64,000 nt of DNA, from positions 76,925-140,924 of the forward strand of contig CAZZCG010000006.1 of NCBI GenBank assembly GCA_964653145.1, given 5' to 3'. Source of the stretch: Pseudocalidococcus sp964653145. Its GTDB lineage: Bacteria > Cyanobacteriota > Cyanobacteriia > Thermosynechococcales > Thermosynechococcaceae. Below, one piece after another: positions 17,702 to 27,051 of this stretch (position 1 is the stretch's first letter; the number at the start of each line of letters is the position of its first letter). The notes below the pieces were generated by a model. The model ran no database searches and was not told the origin of the DNA. It saw only the letters and a program-made list of their open reading frames with translations. The position numbers and the translations under genes were made by a program.

Positions 17702-17871
17702 TTCCCCCAGGCCTGGGCCGTTCGGAACCCACCTGAACCCCCTAAAATCGAATTATGCCCCTTGATGGAGTTGGCTCGTTTTGCCCGGAGTTGGTCGGTT
17801 TTGCCTGTTGAAGAATTTTTCCCAGCCGGATGGAAGAATTGGGTGCTTAACGCTGTTGTGGGGGCAGGCCA

Positions 17872-18765
17872 ATGACTGATTTCGGCCGAGTTTTAACCGC
17901 CATGATTACGCCGTTTACCCCAGACGGTGCCGTAGATTACGATTTGGCGGCCAAACTAGCAGTTCACTTGGTTGAGCATGGTTCCGATGGCCTGGTGATT
18001 TGTGGCACCACTGGAGAATCGCCAACCCTGACTTGGGATGAGGAATTTAAGCTCTTTCAAGTGGTTCAGGCCGCGGTGGGGACAAAAGCCAAAATCTTAG
18101 CTGGAACCGGATCAAATTGCACGAACGAAGCGATCCATGCCACCTCGAAAGCCGCTGAACTGGGCTTGGATGGAGCCTTACTCGTCGTTCCCTACTACAA
18201 CAAACCACCCCAAGACAGTTTATTTGCTCATTTCAGTGCCATTGCCCAGGCCGTGCCGAGTTTTCCCTTGATGCTCTATAACATCCCAGGCCGCACCGGA
18301 CAGAACTTGTTACCGGAAACCGTGGTCAAACTGGCTGAGAGTCATGGCAATATTGTGGCGATCAAAGAAGCCAGTGGCAGCTTAGACCAGGCCAGCCAAA
18401 TTCGTCAGCACCTCCCCCCGCCCTTTAGGATTTATTCGGGTGATGATTCCCTCACCTTGCCCCTTTTGGCCATTGGCGGCTATGGTGTAGTCAGTGTTGC
18501 TAGTCATTTGGTAGGAGAATCATTGCAACAGATGGTTCAGGCGTATGTGAATGGCCACGTTGAAACCGCCACCGCCCTCCACTTAAAATTTCTCGACCTC
18601 TATAAAGCTCTATTTGTGACAACCAATCCCATCCCGATTAAAGCCGCACTGCAACTCCAAGGCTGGCCCGTTGGCAACCCCCGGTTACCCCTAACTCCGG
18701 CTCCCCATTCAGTTCTAGAACATCTTAAAACCGTCCTGGGTAGTTTAAACCTCCTCTCAGCCTAG
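17872..18765 (+). CDS. dapA: 4-hydroxy-tetrahydrodipicolinate synthase
   Basis: DapA condenses pyruvate with aspartate semialdehyde, the first step specific to lysine and diaminopimelate synthesis. The 297-residue TIM-barrel protein has the pyruvate-binding GTTGESPTL motif near 45-53, the tyrosine in LYNIPGRTGQ near 136-145, and the Schiff-base lysine in VAIKEASGSL near residue 165. The GYGVVSVASH segment is the usual active-site floor. The start ATG at 17872 gives the expected N-terminus (FGRVLTAMITPF). It precedes rnj on the same strand by 113 bases; in many cyanobacteria these two genes are neighbours. Confidence 0.97.
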   Translation: MTDFGRVLTAMITPFTPDGAVDYDLAAKLAVHLVEHGSDGLVICGTTGESPTLTWDEEFKLFQVVQAAVGTKAKILAGTGSNCTNEAIHATSKAAELGLDGALLVVPYYNKPPQDSLFAHFSAIAQAVPSFPLMLYNIPGRTGQNLLPETVVKLAESHGNIVAIKEASGSLDQASQIRQHLPPPFRIYSGDDSLTLPLLAIGGYGVVSVASHLVGESLQQMVQAYVNGHVETATALHLKFLDLYKALFVTTNPIPIKAALQLQGWPVGNPRLPLTPAPHSVLEHLKTVLGSLNLLSA

Positions 18766-18878
18766 TTCTCTGTATCCCAGTCAAAGGAATCAACTGAGCC
18801 TGACCAGGCCTGGGTTCTGCCCACTACAGACTTGCCTAACAACTGAAAATTCTTTTTACCCTCTACTTAAGGAGACCT

Positions 18879-20687
18879 ATGACCCCATCTGGAAACACCG
18901 CTGCTCTGAAAATTATTCCCCTGGGTGGCCTGCATGAAATTGGCAAAAATACCTGTGTATTTGAATACGAAGACGAAATAGTTTTGCTGGATGCTGGCCT
19001 GGCCTTCCCCACGGACGGGATGCACGGGGTAAATATTGTCCTGCCGGATATGACCTATCTGCGCCAGAATCGCCACAAAATTAAGGGGATGATTGTCACC
19101 CACGGCCACGAGGATCACATTGGCGGGATTGCCTTTCATCTCAAGCAGTTTGATATTCCTGTAATTTACGGGCCCCGGCTGGCGATGGCACTACTCCAGG
19201 GCAAATTGGAAGAAGCTGGAGTGTTGGATAAAACTGAACTCCGCAGTGTCCGCCCCCGGGATATGGTGCGCTTGGGGAAAAACTTTTTAGTCGAATACAT
19301 TCGCAATACTCACTCCATTGCCGATAGTTGCTCTGTCGCGATTCATACACCCCTTGGGGTTGTAATTCATACCGGCGATTTCAAAATTGACCACACCCCC
19401 GTCGATGGAGAATATTTTGACTTCCAACGCTTGGCCGAACATGGCGAAAAAGGCGTTTTGTGCCTGATCAGTGACTCCACCAACTCGGAAGTGCCTGGTT
19501 ATACTCCCTCCGAACGCTCGGTCTTTCCCAACCTAGAACGCACCTTTATGCAGGCCCAGGGACGGATTATTTTCACCACCTTTGCCTCCTCAGTCCATCG
19601 TCTGAATATGGCTTTGGAACTAGCAGAAAAATACGGGCGGGTTGTCTCTGTCGTTGGGCGTTCGATGCTGAATGTGATTGCCCATGCCCGGAATTTAGGC
19701 TATATCAAATGCTCCGACAAGTTGTTTGAACCCCTCCACGTGATTCACAAATATCCCGACAACAAGGTGATGATTCTGACCACGGGCTCCCAAGGTGAAC
19801 CGATGTCTGGTCTGACCCGGATTTCTAAGGGCGAGCATCACAAAGTTAAAATTCGTCCCACTGATACGGTGGTTTTGTCCGCCCATCCGATTCCTGGAAA
19901 TACGATTGCCGTGGTCAACATGGTGGATCGGTTAATGATGCAGGGGGCCAAGGTCATTTATGGGCGCGAGCAGGGAATTCACGTTTCCGGCCACGGCTGT
20001 CAAGAAGACCAAAAAATGATGATTGCCCTGACTCGTCCCAAATTCTTCCTGCCGGTGCATGGGGAACATCGGATGCTGGTGCGCCACAGTCAAACCGCCC
20101 AGAGTATGGGAATTCCCGCCGACAATATGGTGATTATTGACAATGGCGATGTGGTTGAACTAACCCAAAAATCCCTGCGCGTCATTGATAAAGTCCCGGC
20201 CGGCATTGAACTGATGGATCGCGGCGGTATCGTTAAGGCCCATGTCCTCCAAGAGCGGCAACAACTGGCGGAAGATGGCATTATCACCGTGGCGGCCGCA
20301 GTCGGAACCAATGGGCAACTCCAGGCCGATCCGGACGTCCATTTGCGGGGTGTGGTCACGCCAATTGAGCATCATGCTTGGCAGGCCTGGGTGCGTTCTA
20401 CCCTAGAGTCCTGTTTGCGCGATCGCTGGGGTGAGTATGCCCGTAACGGTGGCCAAGATATTGATTGGGCTGGCTTGAAAGCCCATTTGGAACGGGAATT
20501 GGTGCGGCTGTTGCGGCGGGAACTTCAGGGGAATGCGGGCCTATTGTTGTTGATTCAACCAATTACGGTTAAAGGCGAGACTGCAGCGAAAAATGGACTG
20601 CCAACCACCGGCAAACCCCACGCCAATGGTTCTGGGACACCCAATAGCACTCTCCGGCGGCGGCGGACCGCAACTCTAGCTTCCTAA
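18879..20687 (+). CDS. rnj: Ribonuclease J
   Basis: RNase J is a beta-CASP metallo-beta-lactamase nuclease with 5'-exonuclease and endonuclease activity, central to mRNA decay and rRNA maturation in cyanobacteria. The 602-residue protein has the zinc-binding motif HGHEDHIGG near 74-82, a second metal motif in VIHTGDFKIDHTP, and the beta-CASP part with SDSTNSE, FASSVHR, GSQGEP, SAHPIPGN and PVHGEHRM. The C-terminal tail after about 555 is Gly/Thr/Arg-rich (SGTPNSTLRRRRTATLAS) and probably disordered. The ribosome binding site AAGGAG lies seven bases before the ATG, which fixes the start. Confidence 0.97.
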   Translation: MTPSGNTAALKIIPLGGLHEIGKNTCVFEYEDEIVLLDAGLAFPTDGMHGVNIVLPDMTYLRQNRHKIKGMIVTHGHEDHIGGIAFHLKQFDIPVIYGPRLAMALLQGKLEEAGVLDKTELRSVRPRDMVRLGKNFLVEYIRNTHSIADSCSVAIHTPLGVVIHTGDFKIDHTPVDGEYFDFQRLAEHGEKGVLCLISDSTNSEVPGYTPSERSVFPNLERTFMQAQGRIIFTTFASSVHRLNMALELAEKYGRVVSVVGRSMLNVIAHARNLGYIKCSDKLFEPLHVIHKYPDNKVMILTTGSQGEPMSGLTRISKGEHHKVKIRPTDTVVLSAHPIPGNTIAVVNMVDRLMMQGAKVIYGREQGIHVSGHGCQEDQKMMIALTRPKFFLPVHGEHRMLVRHSQTAQSMGIPADNMVIIDNGDVVELTQKSLRVIDKVPAGIELMDRGGIVKAHVLQERQQLAEDGIITVAAAVGTNGQLQADPDVHLRGVVTPIEHHAWQAWVRSTLESCLRDRWGEYARNGGQDIDWAGLKAHLERELVRLLRRELQGNAGLLLLIQPITVKGETAAKNGLPTTGKPHANGSGTPNSTLRRRRTATLAS

Positions 20688-20793
20688 ACTCGACCGGAAT
20701 TCGCTTTAATGGGTAACACTAGATTTACTAGACGCCCCCGAATGCGATTGGGACTCTTTCTTCGTTGCGGATTGATTTGACAAAGGTGTAACT

Positions 20794-21477
20794 ATGGCTG
20801 CTATGCCCCCTCCTGGCCGTGCTGATCTCGCTGAATTGCGGCGGTTAAAATCGTTGCTGCCCCCGGAACTCCAAAGTTGGGTGATGATCGAGCCGGCCAC
20901 TGGGGCAAATCCACCCCTACTGATTTCCGAGGAAATTGGCAAAGATGAAGTTGAAATTCAAGTGGATCTAGCCCGCTGGGATCAACTCGCGAAGGATCAA
21001 CGGAATCTGCTGTTTTGGCATGAGGTGGCTCGAATTCAGGCGGATACGATTCCGAAAGACGGCTGGGAGATGGCTGCTCTGGCCATTGGCTTAGGCGGCG
21101 CGGTGGGTGAGCTTTGGGTACAGGATGGTTTGTTACTAATCCTGGCTCTGGGTCTTTGCGGCTTTTCTGGCTACCGGCTCTATCAACGGAATAACGGCGA
21201 TAAGGTTCTCCGGGAAGCGATTGAGGCCGATGAAAAAGCCATTGGCCTGGCGGTGCGGTTTGGTTATACCTTGCCCAATGCCTACAAAAGTTTAGGGAGT
21301 GCCTTAAAGGTTTTGGTGGAGCAAACCCCCGCCCGTCGCCAACGGAAACGTTTTGAAGCCCGTCTCCAGGCCCTGAAACAAAGTGCTGCCAAAGCCAAAG
21401 CCCGAACCCAAACCCCAGTCTCGGATGAACGCCCCATTGGGACAATGCCGCCAAAAACGCCGCGCACTGTTGAGTAG
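20794..21477 (+). CDS. DUF3318 membrane protein
   Basis: The 227-residue protein matches the cyanobacterial and plastid DUF3318 family in its order of segments: an N-terminal soluble part (LAELRRLKSLLPPELQSWV), the stretch RNLLFWHEVARIQ, then two adjacent hydrophobic helices (AALAIGLGGAVGELWVQDG and LLLILALGLCGFSGYRLYQ), and a basic helical tail. The role in the cell is unknown. It lies about 105 bases after rnj on the same strand. A 217-codon open frame on the opposite strand is a compositional shadow. Confidence 0.85.
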   Translation: MAAMPPPGRADLAELRRLKSLLPPELQSWVMIEPATGANPPLLISEEIGKDEVEIQVDLARWDQLAKDQRNLLFWHEVARIQADTIPKDGWEMAALAIGLGGAVGELWVQDGLLLILALGLCGFSGYRLYQRNNGDKVLREAIEADEKAIGLAVRFGYTLPNAYKSLGSALKVLVEQTPARRQRKRFEARLQALKQSAAKAKARTQTPVSDERPIGTMPPKTPRTVE

Positions 21478-21519
21478 TGCTTAACTCTTTTTCAGCTCAA
21501 AGAAATGCTGAGTTAGCTC

Positions 21520-22371
21520 ATGTCTTTTTTTGCTGGACGAGTTGCAGTCCTGGGTACTAAACACCAAAAGGAACGGGTCATAGCCCCAATTTTGGCCCAG
21601 GCCCGCGTAGAAGTTCAGGTTCCCAAGGACTTTGATACCGATGTTTTAGGGACGTTTAGTCGCGAAATCCCTCGCTGCCAGGGGCCTCTTGATACTGCCC
21701 GTCAAAAAGCCCGACTCGCCCTCGAACACACCAACGAAACCCTGGGGATTGCCAGTGAAGGCAGTTTTGGCCCCCATCCACAGATGCCAATGCTGCCCTG
21801 TGACCGGGAATTAGTGCTGCTGATCGATACTGAGCATGGCCTGGAACTGGTGGGGGAAACACTATCCTTAGAAACCAATTTTGCCCATCAAACTGTAACT
21901 GGCCTGGAGGAAGCTCAACAATTTGCGCAAAAAGTTGGTTTTCCCGAGCACGCCTTAATTGTGATGCCCCAGGCCCAACCGGAGCCTACTCAGACAATTT
22001 GGAAAGGGATTCAGACTGTCTCGGAGTTAGAAATTGCCATAGACCAAGCTAAACAAGACTCCCCCAACCAAACTGTTCATCTTGAAACCGATATGCGGGC
22101 GATGTTCAACCCAACTCGTCAAAAAATCATTGCCCAGGCCACGGAAGACCTCCTAAGGGCCATGCTTAGCCCCTGCCCAAACTGTCAATTTCCCGGATTT
22201 ACCCTCAAAGAACTCCAACCTGGCCTGTCCTGTCGCTGCTGTGGTTTGCCCACTCTCTTGCCCCGTTTGGGGATTTATCGATGTGACCATTGCCAATTTA
22301 GTCAGTCTCGGTTTGACCCCCAGGGCCTGGAAGCGGCGGATCCGAGTCAGTGTTCATTTTGTAATCCTTAA
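21520..22371 (+). CDS. DUF6671 protein with C-terminal zinc ribbons
   Basis: The 283-residue cytoplasmic protein starts GRVAVLGTKHQKERVIAPIL, the typical opening of the family now called DUF6671. Residues 60-110 contain ARQKARLALEHTNETLGIASEGSFGPHP, resembling a nucleotide- or substrate-binding loop. The last 70 residues carry four cysteine pairs (CPNC, CRCC, CDHC, CSFC), consistent with two zinc ribbons. No function is known to me. It starts 42 bases after the DUF3318 gene and may be in one transcript with it. The tRNA-Lys gene follows. Confidence 0.8.
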   Translation: MSFFAGRVAVLGTKHQKERVIAPILAQARVEVQVPKDFDTDVLGTFSREIPRCQGPLDTARQKARLALEHTNETLGIASEGSFGPHPQMPMLPCDRELVLLIDTEHGLELVGETLSLETNFAHQTVTGLEEAQQFAQKVGFPEHALIVMPQAQPEPTQTIWKGIQTVSELEIAIDQAKQDSPNQTVHLETDMRAMFNPTRQKIIAQATEDLLRAMLSPCPNCQFPGFTLKELQPGLSCRCCGLPTLLPRLGIYRCDHCQFSQSRFDPQGLEAADPSQCSFCNP

Positions 22372-22439
22372 GTTTGCTGTTCATTCCCTTAGATCATGTG
22401 TTAGCTTAGTAAATGCCTTGAAAATAACTCAATGCATAT

Positions 22440-22511
22440 GGGTCGCTAGCTCAGCGGTAGAGCACTCGGCTTTTAACCGATTGGTCTTGGGTTCGAATCC
22501 CAGGCGACCCA
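22440..22511 (+). tRNA. trnK: tRNA-Lys (anticodon UUU)
   Basis: The acceptor stem GGGTCGC (22440-22446) pairs with GCGACCC (22504-22510), with discriminator A at 22511. The D-arm contains TAGCTCAGCGGTAGAGCA, the anticodon stem CTCGG/CCGAT encloses the loop CTTTTAA with anticodon TTT, and the T-arm has GGGTTCGAATCCC. CCA is not encoded. The 72-nt length and all conserved tRNA positions fit. Confidence 0.98.
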
Positions 22512-22709
22512 GTTTAAATTTCCCTAATGCTGATCTCAGTCTTTGATTGGTTCAAAACACCCCAGTAACAGCCCCTAGTGTTGATTGTGGAGATTAGCCC
22601 AAGGGCTATGGTTAATACTCCGCATCGGCAGATAACCCAAATACCCTGGGCATCCTGATTACTCCTAGCCATAACGATAGCGGCCTATTTGACTCAAAAA
22701 GAATTGCCC

Positions 22710-22889
22710 ATGACTACTGAATTTATTGTCCTGGAACTGCCCCAGCCCCCAACTCCGGAACAGCTAATTCCGACAATTACCGAGGCCCTGACAAGGTTTG
22801 GTACGCCTTTGCGTTGGGCCATTACCGAAGTTTCGGGGCCTGGTTGTTTGCGCATCGAAGCGGTGCTGACGGTTATCCATGACTCCTAG
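22710..22889 (+). CDS. Small conserved cyanobacterial protein, unknown function
   Basis: This 59-residue soluble protein runs from the ATG at 22710 (MTTEFIVLELPQPPTPEQLI). An upstream TTG at 22689 would add seven residues and is less likely. It has an alpha/beta look, ending in LRIEAVLTVIHDS. Its last 11 bases overlap the start of the next gene (ATG at 22879), so the two are probably translationally coupled. I know of no function; its conservation with the DUF3326 gene would support a joint role. Confidence 0.65.
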   Translation: MTTEFIVLELPQPPTPEQLIPTITEALTRFGTPLRWAITEVSGPGCLRIEAVLTVIHDS

Positions 22890-23943
22890 TTTGACTGCGG
22901 TTTTAATCATTCCGACGGGAATTGGGGCCACCATCGGGGGCTATGCCGGGGATGCTATCCCAGTGGTTCGAGCCTTGGCCCAAGTTTGTGATCGGATCAT
23001 TACCCACCCCAATGTTCTGAACGGAGCCCAACTCTATTGGTCAATGCCGAATGTTTTGTATGTGGAAGGGTATGGTCTAGATCAGTTTGCCAGTGGGGCT
23101 TGGGGTTTAAAACCGGTGCTATCCAACCGCATTGGCTTATTACTCGACCAGGCCATGGAGCCAGAACTTCAACTGAGACACTTGCAAGCGGCGGAAGCCT
23201 GTCGAGCCACCTTAGGTCTGCAATTAACGGATTATCTGATCACGGATCAACCCCTTGGTGTGGAATTACGAACCGCTGAATCCGGCGCAACTTGGGGAAC
23301 ACTCAAAAACCCTGGCAGTTTATTGCGCGCCGCTGAAACCCTGATCACCCAAGCCCAGGCCACGGCCATTGCCATAATTGCCCGCTTTCCAGATGCCACT
23401 GATTGGATAACCCTAAACCAATACCGTCAAGGACAAGGGGTAGATCCCCTGGCTGGGGCTGAAGCGGTGATAAGTCATTTGTTGGTGCAGCAGTTTCAAG
23501 TTCCCGCGGCCCATGCCCCTGCCCTGATGCCGCTACCCCTAGAACCCACCGTCAGTCCCCAGGCCGCGGCCGAAGAAATTGGCTATACATTTTTACCGTC
23601 CGTGTTGGTGGGTTTAAGTCGTGCCCCCCAGTTTGTCGAGCTGAGCCCCAACTGTGTCCAGAGTGATTTAATTCAGCGTCAACAGGTTGATCTGGTCATT
23701 TGTCCGGCGGGGGCCTGCGGGGGAGCGGGGGTATTGGCCTTGAGTCAAACCAGGACAAGAATTATTACGGTGACTGATAATTGCACGACCCTAGATGTTA
23801 CGGCGAACAAATTAGGGATCCAGGCCCTGGAGGTCAAATCCTATGCTGAAGCGATTGGAGTGGCTGCTGCAATCAAGGCTGGCGTTGACTTTAACCGTCT
23901 CTGGCCTGGGATTAAACCCTTAAAACAAAGTGGACATTTATAA
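22879..23943 (+). CDS. DUF3326 protein
   Basis: The 354-residue protein opens with LIIPTGIGATIGGYAGDAIP and has THPNVLNGAQLYWSMPNVLYVEGYGLD and CPAGACGGAGVLALS, the segments I associate with the DUF3326 family of cyanobacteria and plastids. The glycine-rich motifs suggest a nucleotide or cofactor site. No membrane helices or signal peptide are seen. It overlaps the preceding small gene by 11 bases. The function is unknown. Confidence 0.82.
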   Translation: MTPSLTAVLIIPTGIGATIGGYAGDAIPVVRALAQVCDRIITHPNVLNGAQLYWSMPNVLYVEGYGLDQFASGAWGLKPVLSNRIGLLLDQAMEPELQLRHLQAAEACRATLGLQLTDYLITDQPLGVELRTAESGATWGTLKNPGSLLRAAETLITQAQATAIAIIARFPDATDWITLNQYRQGQGVDPLAGAEAVISHLLVQQFQVPAAHAPALMPLPLEPTVSPQAAAEEIGYTFLPSVLVGLSRAPQFVELSPNCVQSDLIQRQQVDLVICPAGACGGAGVLALSQTRTRIITVTDNCTTLDVTANKLGIQALEVKSYAEAIGVAAAIKAGVDFNRLWPGIKPLKQSGHL

Positions 23944-24007
23944 AAATTGAGAACTGCGAAACCTAAAATTTGGGCCAGGATTGTTTCCACCGACGAGTAT
24001 CCCCCCA

Positions 24008-25033
24008 ATGACCCAGGCACCAGTTTCCCCACCCCCACAAATGCTCCTGATGCAAATGATTACTGGGTATTGGGTTTCGCAATGTATTTTTGTGGCTGCC
24101 AGGCTGGGAATTGCTGATTTACTCAAGTCTGGCCCCAAAGCTGTTGTCGAACTGGCCACCGCAACCCACAGCCAACCGGAAGCCTTAGCGCGGGTATTAC
24201 GGGCTTTAGCCAGTGTGGGAATTTTTGCCGAAACGGGGCCTGGAGTTTTTGCCTTAACTTCCCTTGCTAGCTTCCTTGAGACCGACAATCCCAATTCCGT
24301 CAGGGCTGCGGCGGTCATGATGGGAGATGCTGAACACTATGCCAGTTGGGGCAACATCCTCCATGCAGTCAAGACTGGGGAAAGTAGTTTTCAAAACCTC
24401 TACGGGATGGATGTGTTTGCCTACTACGCCCAAAATCCAGAGGCGGCCACTGTTTTTGACCAGGCCATGACCAGTTTCTCCAGTCTGGAAATTGCGGGGG
24501 TGATGGCAGAGTATGACTTTTCCAGATTTTCAAGCATCGTCGATGTGGCAGGGGGGCAGGGGCGTTTACTGACGACAATTCTCCAGGCCAACCCCGAGGT
24601 GCAGGGGATCCTATTTGACGTGCCAGAGGTGATTGCCCGCGCCCAGTCCCAAATTGCTGATTCTCCAGTCCACAGCCGCTGTCAGGTTGTCAGTGGGAGC
24701 TTTTTTGAAAGCCTGCCTCCCGGCGCTGAGGCCTATGTGTTCAAGCACATTCTCCACGATTGGAATGACGCCGCATCGAGCCAAATTCTGCAAAACTGTC
24801 ACCAGGCCATGGGCCCAACGGGAACCCTCTTGATTATCGAAACGGTGATTCCCCCAGGCAATGAACCTTTCATGGGTAAATTCTTGGACGTGAATATGTT
24901 GGTGATGTGTCCAGGGGGTAAGGAGCGCACGGCTGCAGAATTTCAAACTCTGCTGGAGCAATCTGGCTTTCAACTCCGACGGATTATCCCTACCCCTGGT
25001 CTGGTAAGTATCATTGAGGCCACCCCCGTCTGA
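24008..25033 (+). CDS. SAM-dependent O-methyltransferase (hydroxyindole/COMT-like)
   Basis: The protein has about 341 residues from the ATG at 24008; a TTG at 23981 would extend it by nine. It has the family-2 O-methyltransferase layout: an N-terminal dimerisation helix domain with winged-helix fold (ARLGIADLLKSGPKAVVELA, about 20-40), then a Rossmann domain with VDVAGGQGRLL as the SAM-binding glycine motif, FDVPEVI, and the catalytic region VFKHILHDWND, whose histidine acts as base in plant relatives. The substrate is probably a hydroxylated aromatic or quinone-like small molecule and cannot be named. The neighbours give no pathway. Confidence 0.85.
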   Translation: MTQAPVSPPPQMLLMQMITGYWVSQCIFVAARLGIADLLKSGPKAVVELATATHSQPEALARVLRALASVGIFAETGPGVFALTSLASFLETDNPNSVRAAAVMMGDAEHYASWGNILHAVKTGESSFQNLYGMDVFAYYAQNPEAATVFDQAMTSFSSLEIAGVMAEYDFSRFSSIVDVAGGQGRLLTTILQANPEVQGILFDVPEVIARAQSQIADSPVHSRCQVVSGSFFESLPPGAEAYVFKHILHDWNDAASSQILQNCHQAMGPTGTLLIIETVIPPGNEPFMGKFLDVNMLVMCPGGKERTAAEFQTLLEQSGFQLRRIIPTPGLVSIIEATPV

Positions 25034-25098
25034 GCTTGAGACCGTTTTCCTAGGATTAAGGGTTGATGGCAACGAAATCGTTAGAATTTTTAGGGCAA

Positions 25099-26253
25099 TT
25101 ATCGGCGGAGTTGGCTCACCGTTTCCGTCATGACTGAGATCGCCTGATTCACATCGCTCACGGTCGTGTCTCTTCCCAGGCCAAAGCGGATACTCGCTCG
25201 GGATTCAGCCACAGTCCGGCCAAGGGCCTGCAACACATGGGAGGGTTCTGGTTTGGCGGAACTACAGGCTGAGCCTGAGGAAATAGCTAGATGGGATCGA
25301 ATTTCCCGAATTAAGGCTGTCCCATCCAGGCCCCGAACACTGACATTTAAACAACCGGGGAGTGTTTGCGTCCAGTGACCATTGCGAATGATCCCCCCCA
25401 GGGGTTCCAGACCTTGCCAAAGCATTTCCCGAAGTTGGGTCAGCCGTGCAGATTCAGAGGCCAGCAATTCAGCCGCCAAGGTCACGGCCTGGGCAAACCC
25501 AACAATTAAGGGAGTCGGCAACGTTCCCGAACGGAATCCCTGTTCTTGACCACCCCCTTGAACTTGAGCTGCTAACTGAATTCGGGGATGATTTCGACGC
25601 AGATAGAGGGCACCGATTCCCTTGGGACCATAGAGTTTATGGGCGGTTATGGACATTAAATCAACCCCTAGGGCCTGGACATCCAGGGGAATTTTTCCCA
25701 GGGCTTGGGCGGCATCGGTGTGGACTAAAATGCCCCGCTTATGGCAAAGTTGGGTAATTTTTTCCAAGGGTTGAATCACCCCAATCTCATTATTCGCCAG
25801 CATCACCGAGACTAAAATTGTCCCTGGAGTTAAGGCTTGCTTGAGGGACTCCCAATGAACAAATCCCTCGGGGGTAACATCTAAATAGGTGACTTGAAAC
25901 CCATACTTTTCCAGGTAGTGACAGGGGCCTAAAACCGCAGCATGTTCAGTTTTGACGGTGACAATGTGTTTGCCCTTGGTGATGTAGGCCTCAGCAATTC
26001 CCTTAAGGGCCAAGTTATTCGCTTCGGTGGCGCCACTGGTAAAAATAATTTCCTCCGGCTGGGCATTGAGGGCGGCGGCCAGGAATTCTCTGGCCTGTTT
26101 AACCGCGGCGGCACTTTCCCAACCAAACCAATGCTCCTTACTGCTGGGGTTACCAGGGATTTCCGTGAAGTAGGGCAGCATGGCTGTTAAGACCTGAGGG
26201 GCAACGGGGGTCGTGGCTTGGTAGTCAAAGTAAATGGGTTTGCCCGGAAACAT
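25099..26253 (-). CDS. Cysteine desulfurase (NifS/IscS family)
   Basis: This PLP enzyme takes sulfur from cysteine for Fe-S cluster and thiocofactor synthesis. The 384-residue protein has YFDYQATTPV at the N-terminus, the ATEANNLAL segment, HTDAAQALGK as the PLP-aspartate region and the Schiff-base lysine in SITAHKLYGPKG (about residue 205). The catalytic cysteine sits in SSGSACSSAK (about 330), with the longer loop typical of group I (IscS/NifS) rather than SufS enzymes. Which of the several cyanobacterial desulfurases it is cannot be decided. No iscU or suf gene is adjacent. Confidence 0.94.
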   Translation of the reverse strand: MFPGKPIYFDYQATTPVAPQVLTAMLPYFTEIPGNPSSKEHWFGWESAAAVKQAREFLAAALNAQPEEIIFTSGATEANNLALKGIAEAYITKGKHIVTVKTEHAAVLGPCHYLEKYGFQVTYLDVTPEGFVHWESLKQALTPGTILVSVMLANNEIGVIQPLEKITQLCHKRGILVHTDAAQALGKIPLDVQALGVDLMSITAHKLYGPKGIGALYLRRNHPRIQLAAQVQGGGQEQGFRSGTLPTPLIVGFAQAVTLAAELLASESARLTQLREMLWQGLEPLGGIIRNGHWTQTLPGCLNVSVRGLDGTALIREIRSHLAISSGSACSSAKPEPSHVLQALGRTVAESRASIRFGLGRDTTVSDVNQAISVMTETVSQLRR

Positions 26254-26300
26254 CGCTTTGCCCCCTTGATGAACTCCCGTCCTTGATTGCCCCTTGGCCC

Positions 26301-27023
26301 CTAGGCTTGAAACTTCAGCAGACCAATGGTGGTTTCGGGGTGGAGAAAGAGTTGCTCCATGGGTTTGAACCCATGCTTTTGACCCAGCTGCCCCAAAGTG
26401 GCCACGGAATCCGGCAAGTCACTGGTGGTAATGTGATCAGTTAGGGCCTGGAAGTCCGTTGCGTCCAGTTGCCAATTATTCCGGTGGGCCTGGCCAATGT
26501 AGCGGTCGTAATAGGCTTCTAGGCCTTCTGACTCCAACCGAAACACATCGATCAGCAAAAATACTCCCCCTGGCCGTAGGCAACGCATCAAGTCTCCTAA
26601 AAACTCATCCTTGGCCCCATAACTTAAATGGTGCAGGGAAAAAGACATCAAAATAAAATCAAAGGTTTGAGAACAGTCCCGCACATAGTCCACAAAGTTG
26701 GCGGTGATAAATTGATGGGGCCCCAAAACATCGGCAAAATTCACGGCTGCGATGCTCAGGGCGATGGGGGACAGATCCACACCAACATAGTGCTGAAATT
26801 GAAATCCCCTCAGGGCCTGGGCGGTATAGCTGGCATCTCCACAGCCCAAATCTAAAATCTCTAGGGATGGGGGTAACTGGGCAATTTCAGCACGCACCAA
26901 GCCATAGAGTTCCCGGTGATGCATGTGATTATGCTGAAGAATCTTCTGATACATATGCCAGGTTGTCGTAAAGAAAGCGCCCACTTCTGTTGGTGTTCTA
27001 CCCAGGCCCCGACTGTCCATCAA
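26301..27023 (-). CDS. Class I SAM-dependent methyltransferase
   Basis: The 240-residue protein has the SAM-binding motif I ILDLGCGDASYTAQAL near 57-72, YVGVDLSPIAL as motif II and FDFILMSFSLHHL as the post-II motif, with LRPGGVFLLIDV following. It fits the general ubiE/Methyltransf_25 fold. The N-terminus (FFTTTWHMYQKILQHNHMHH) is helical and may shape the substrate pocket. The substrate is unknown. It lies 47 bases upstream of the cysteine desulfurase on the same strand, which hints at co-transcription. Confidence 0.82.
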   Translation of the reverse strand: MMDSRGLGRTPTEVGAFFTTTWHMYQKILQHNHMHHRELYGLVRAEIAQLPPSLEILDLGCGDASYTAQALRGFQFQHYVGVDLSPIALSIAAVNFADVLGPHQFITANFVDYVRDCSQTFDFILMSFSLHHLSYGAKDEFLGDLMRCLRPGGVFLLIDVFRLESEGLEAYYDRYIGQAHRNNWQLDATDFQALTDHITTSDLPDSVATLGQLGQKHGFKPMEQLFLHPETTIGLLKFQA

Positions 27024-27051
27024 CCACCTCTAGGGATGAATTCCTCTGCTC

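Noticed and set aside
20801..21454. 217-codon antisense frame over the DUF3318 gene
   Set aside because: It is a mirror of a GC-biased gene, with no start signal. The plus-strand protein matches a known family.
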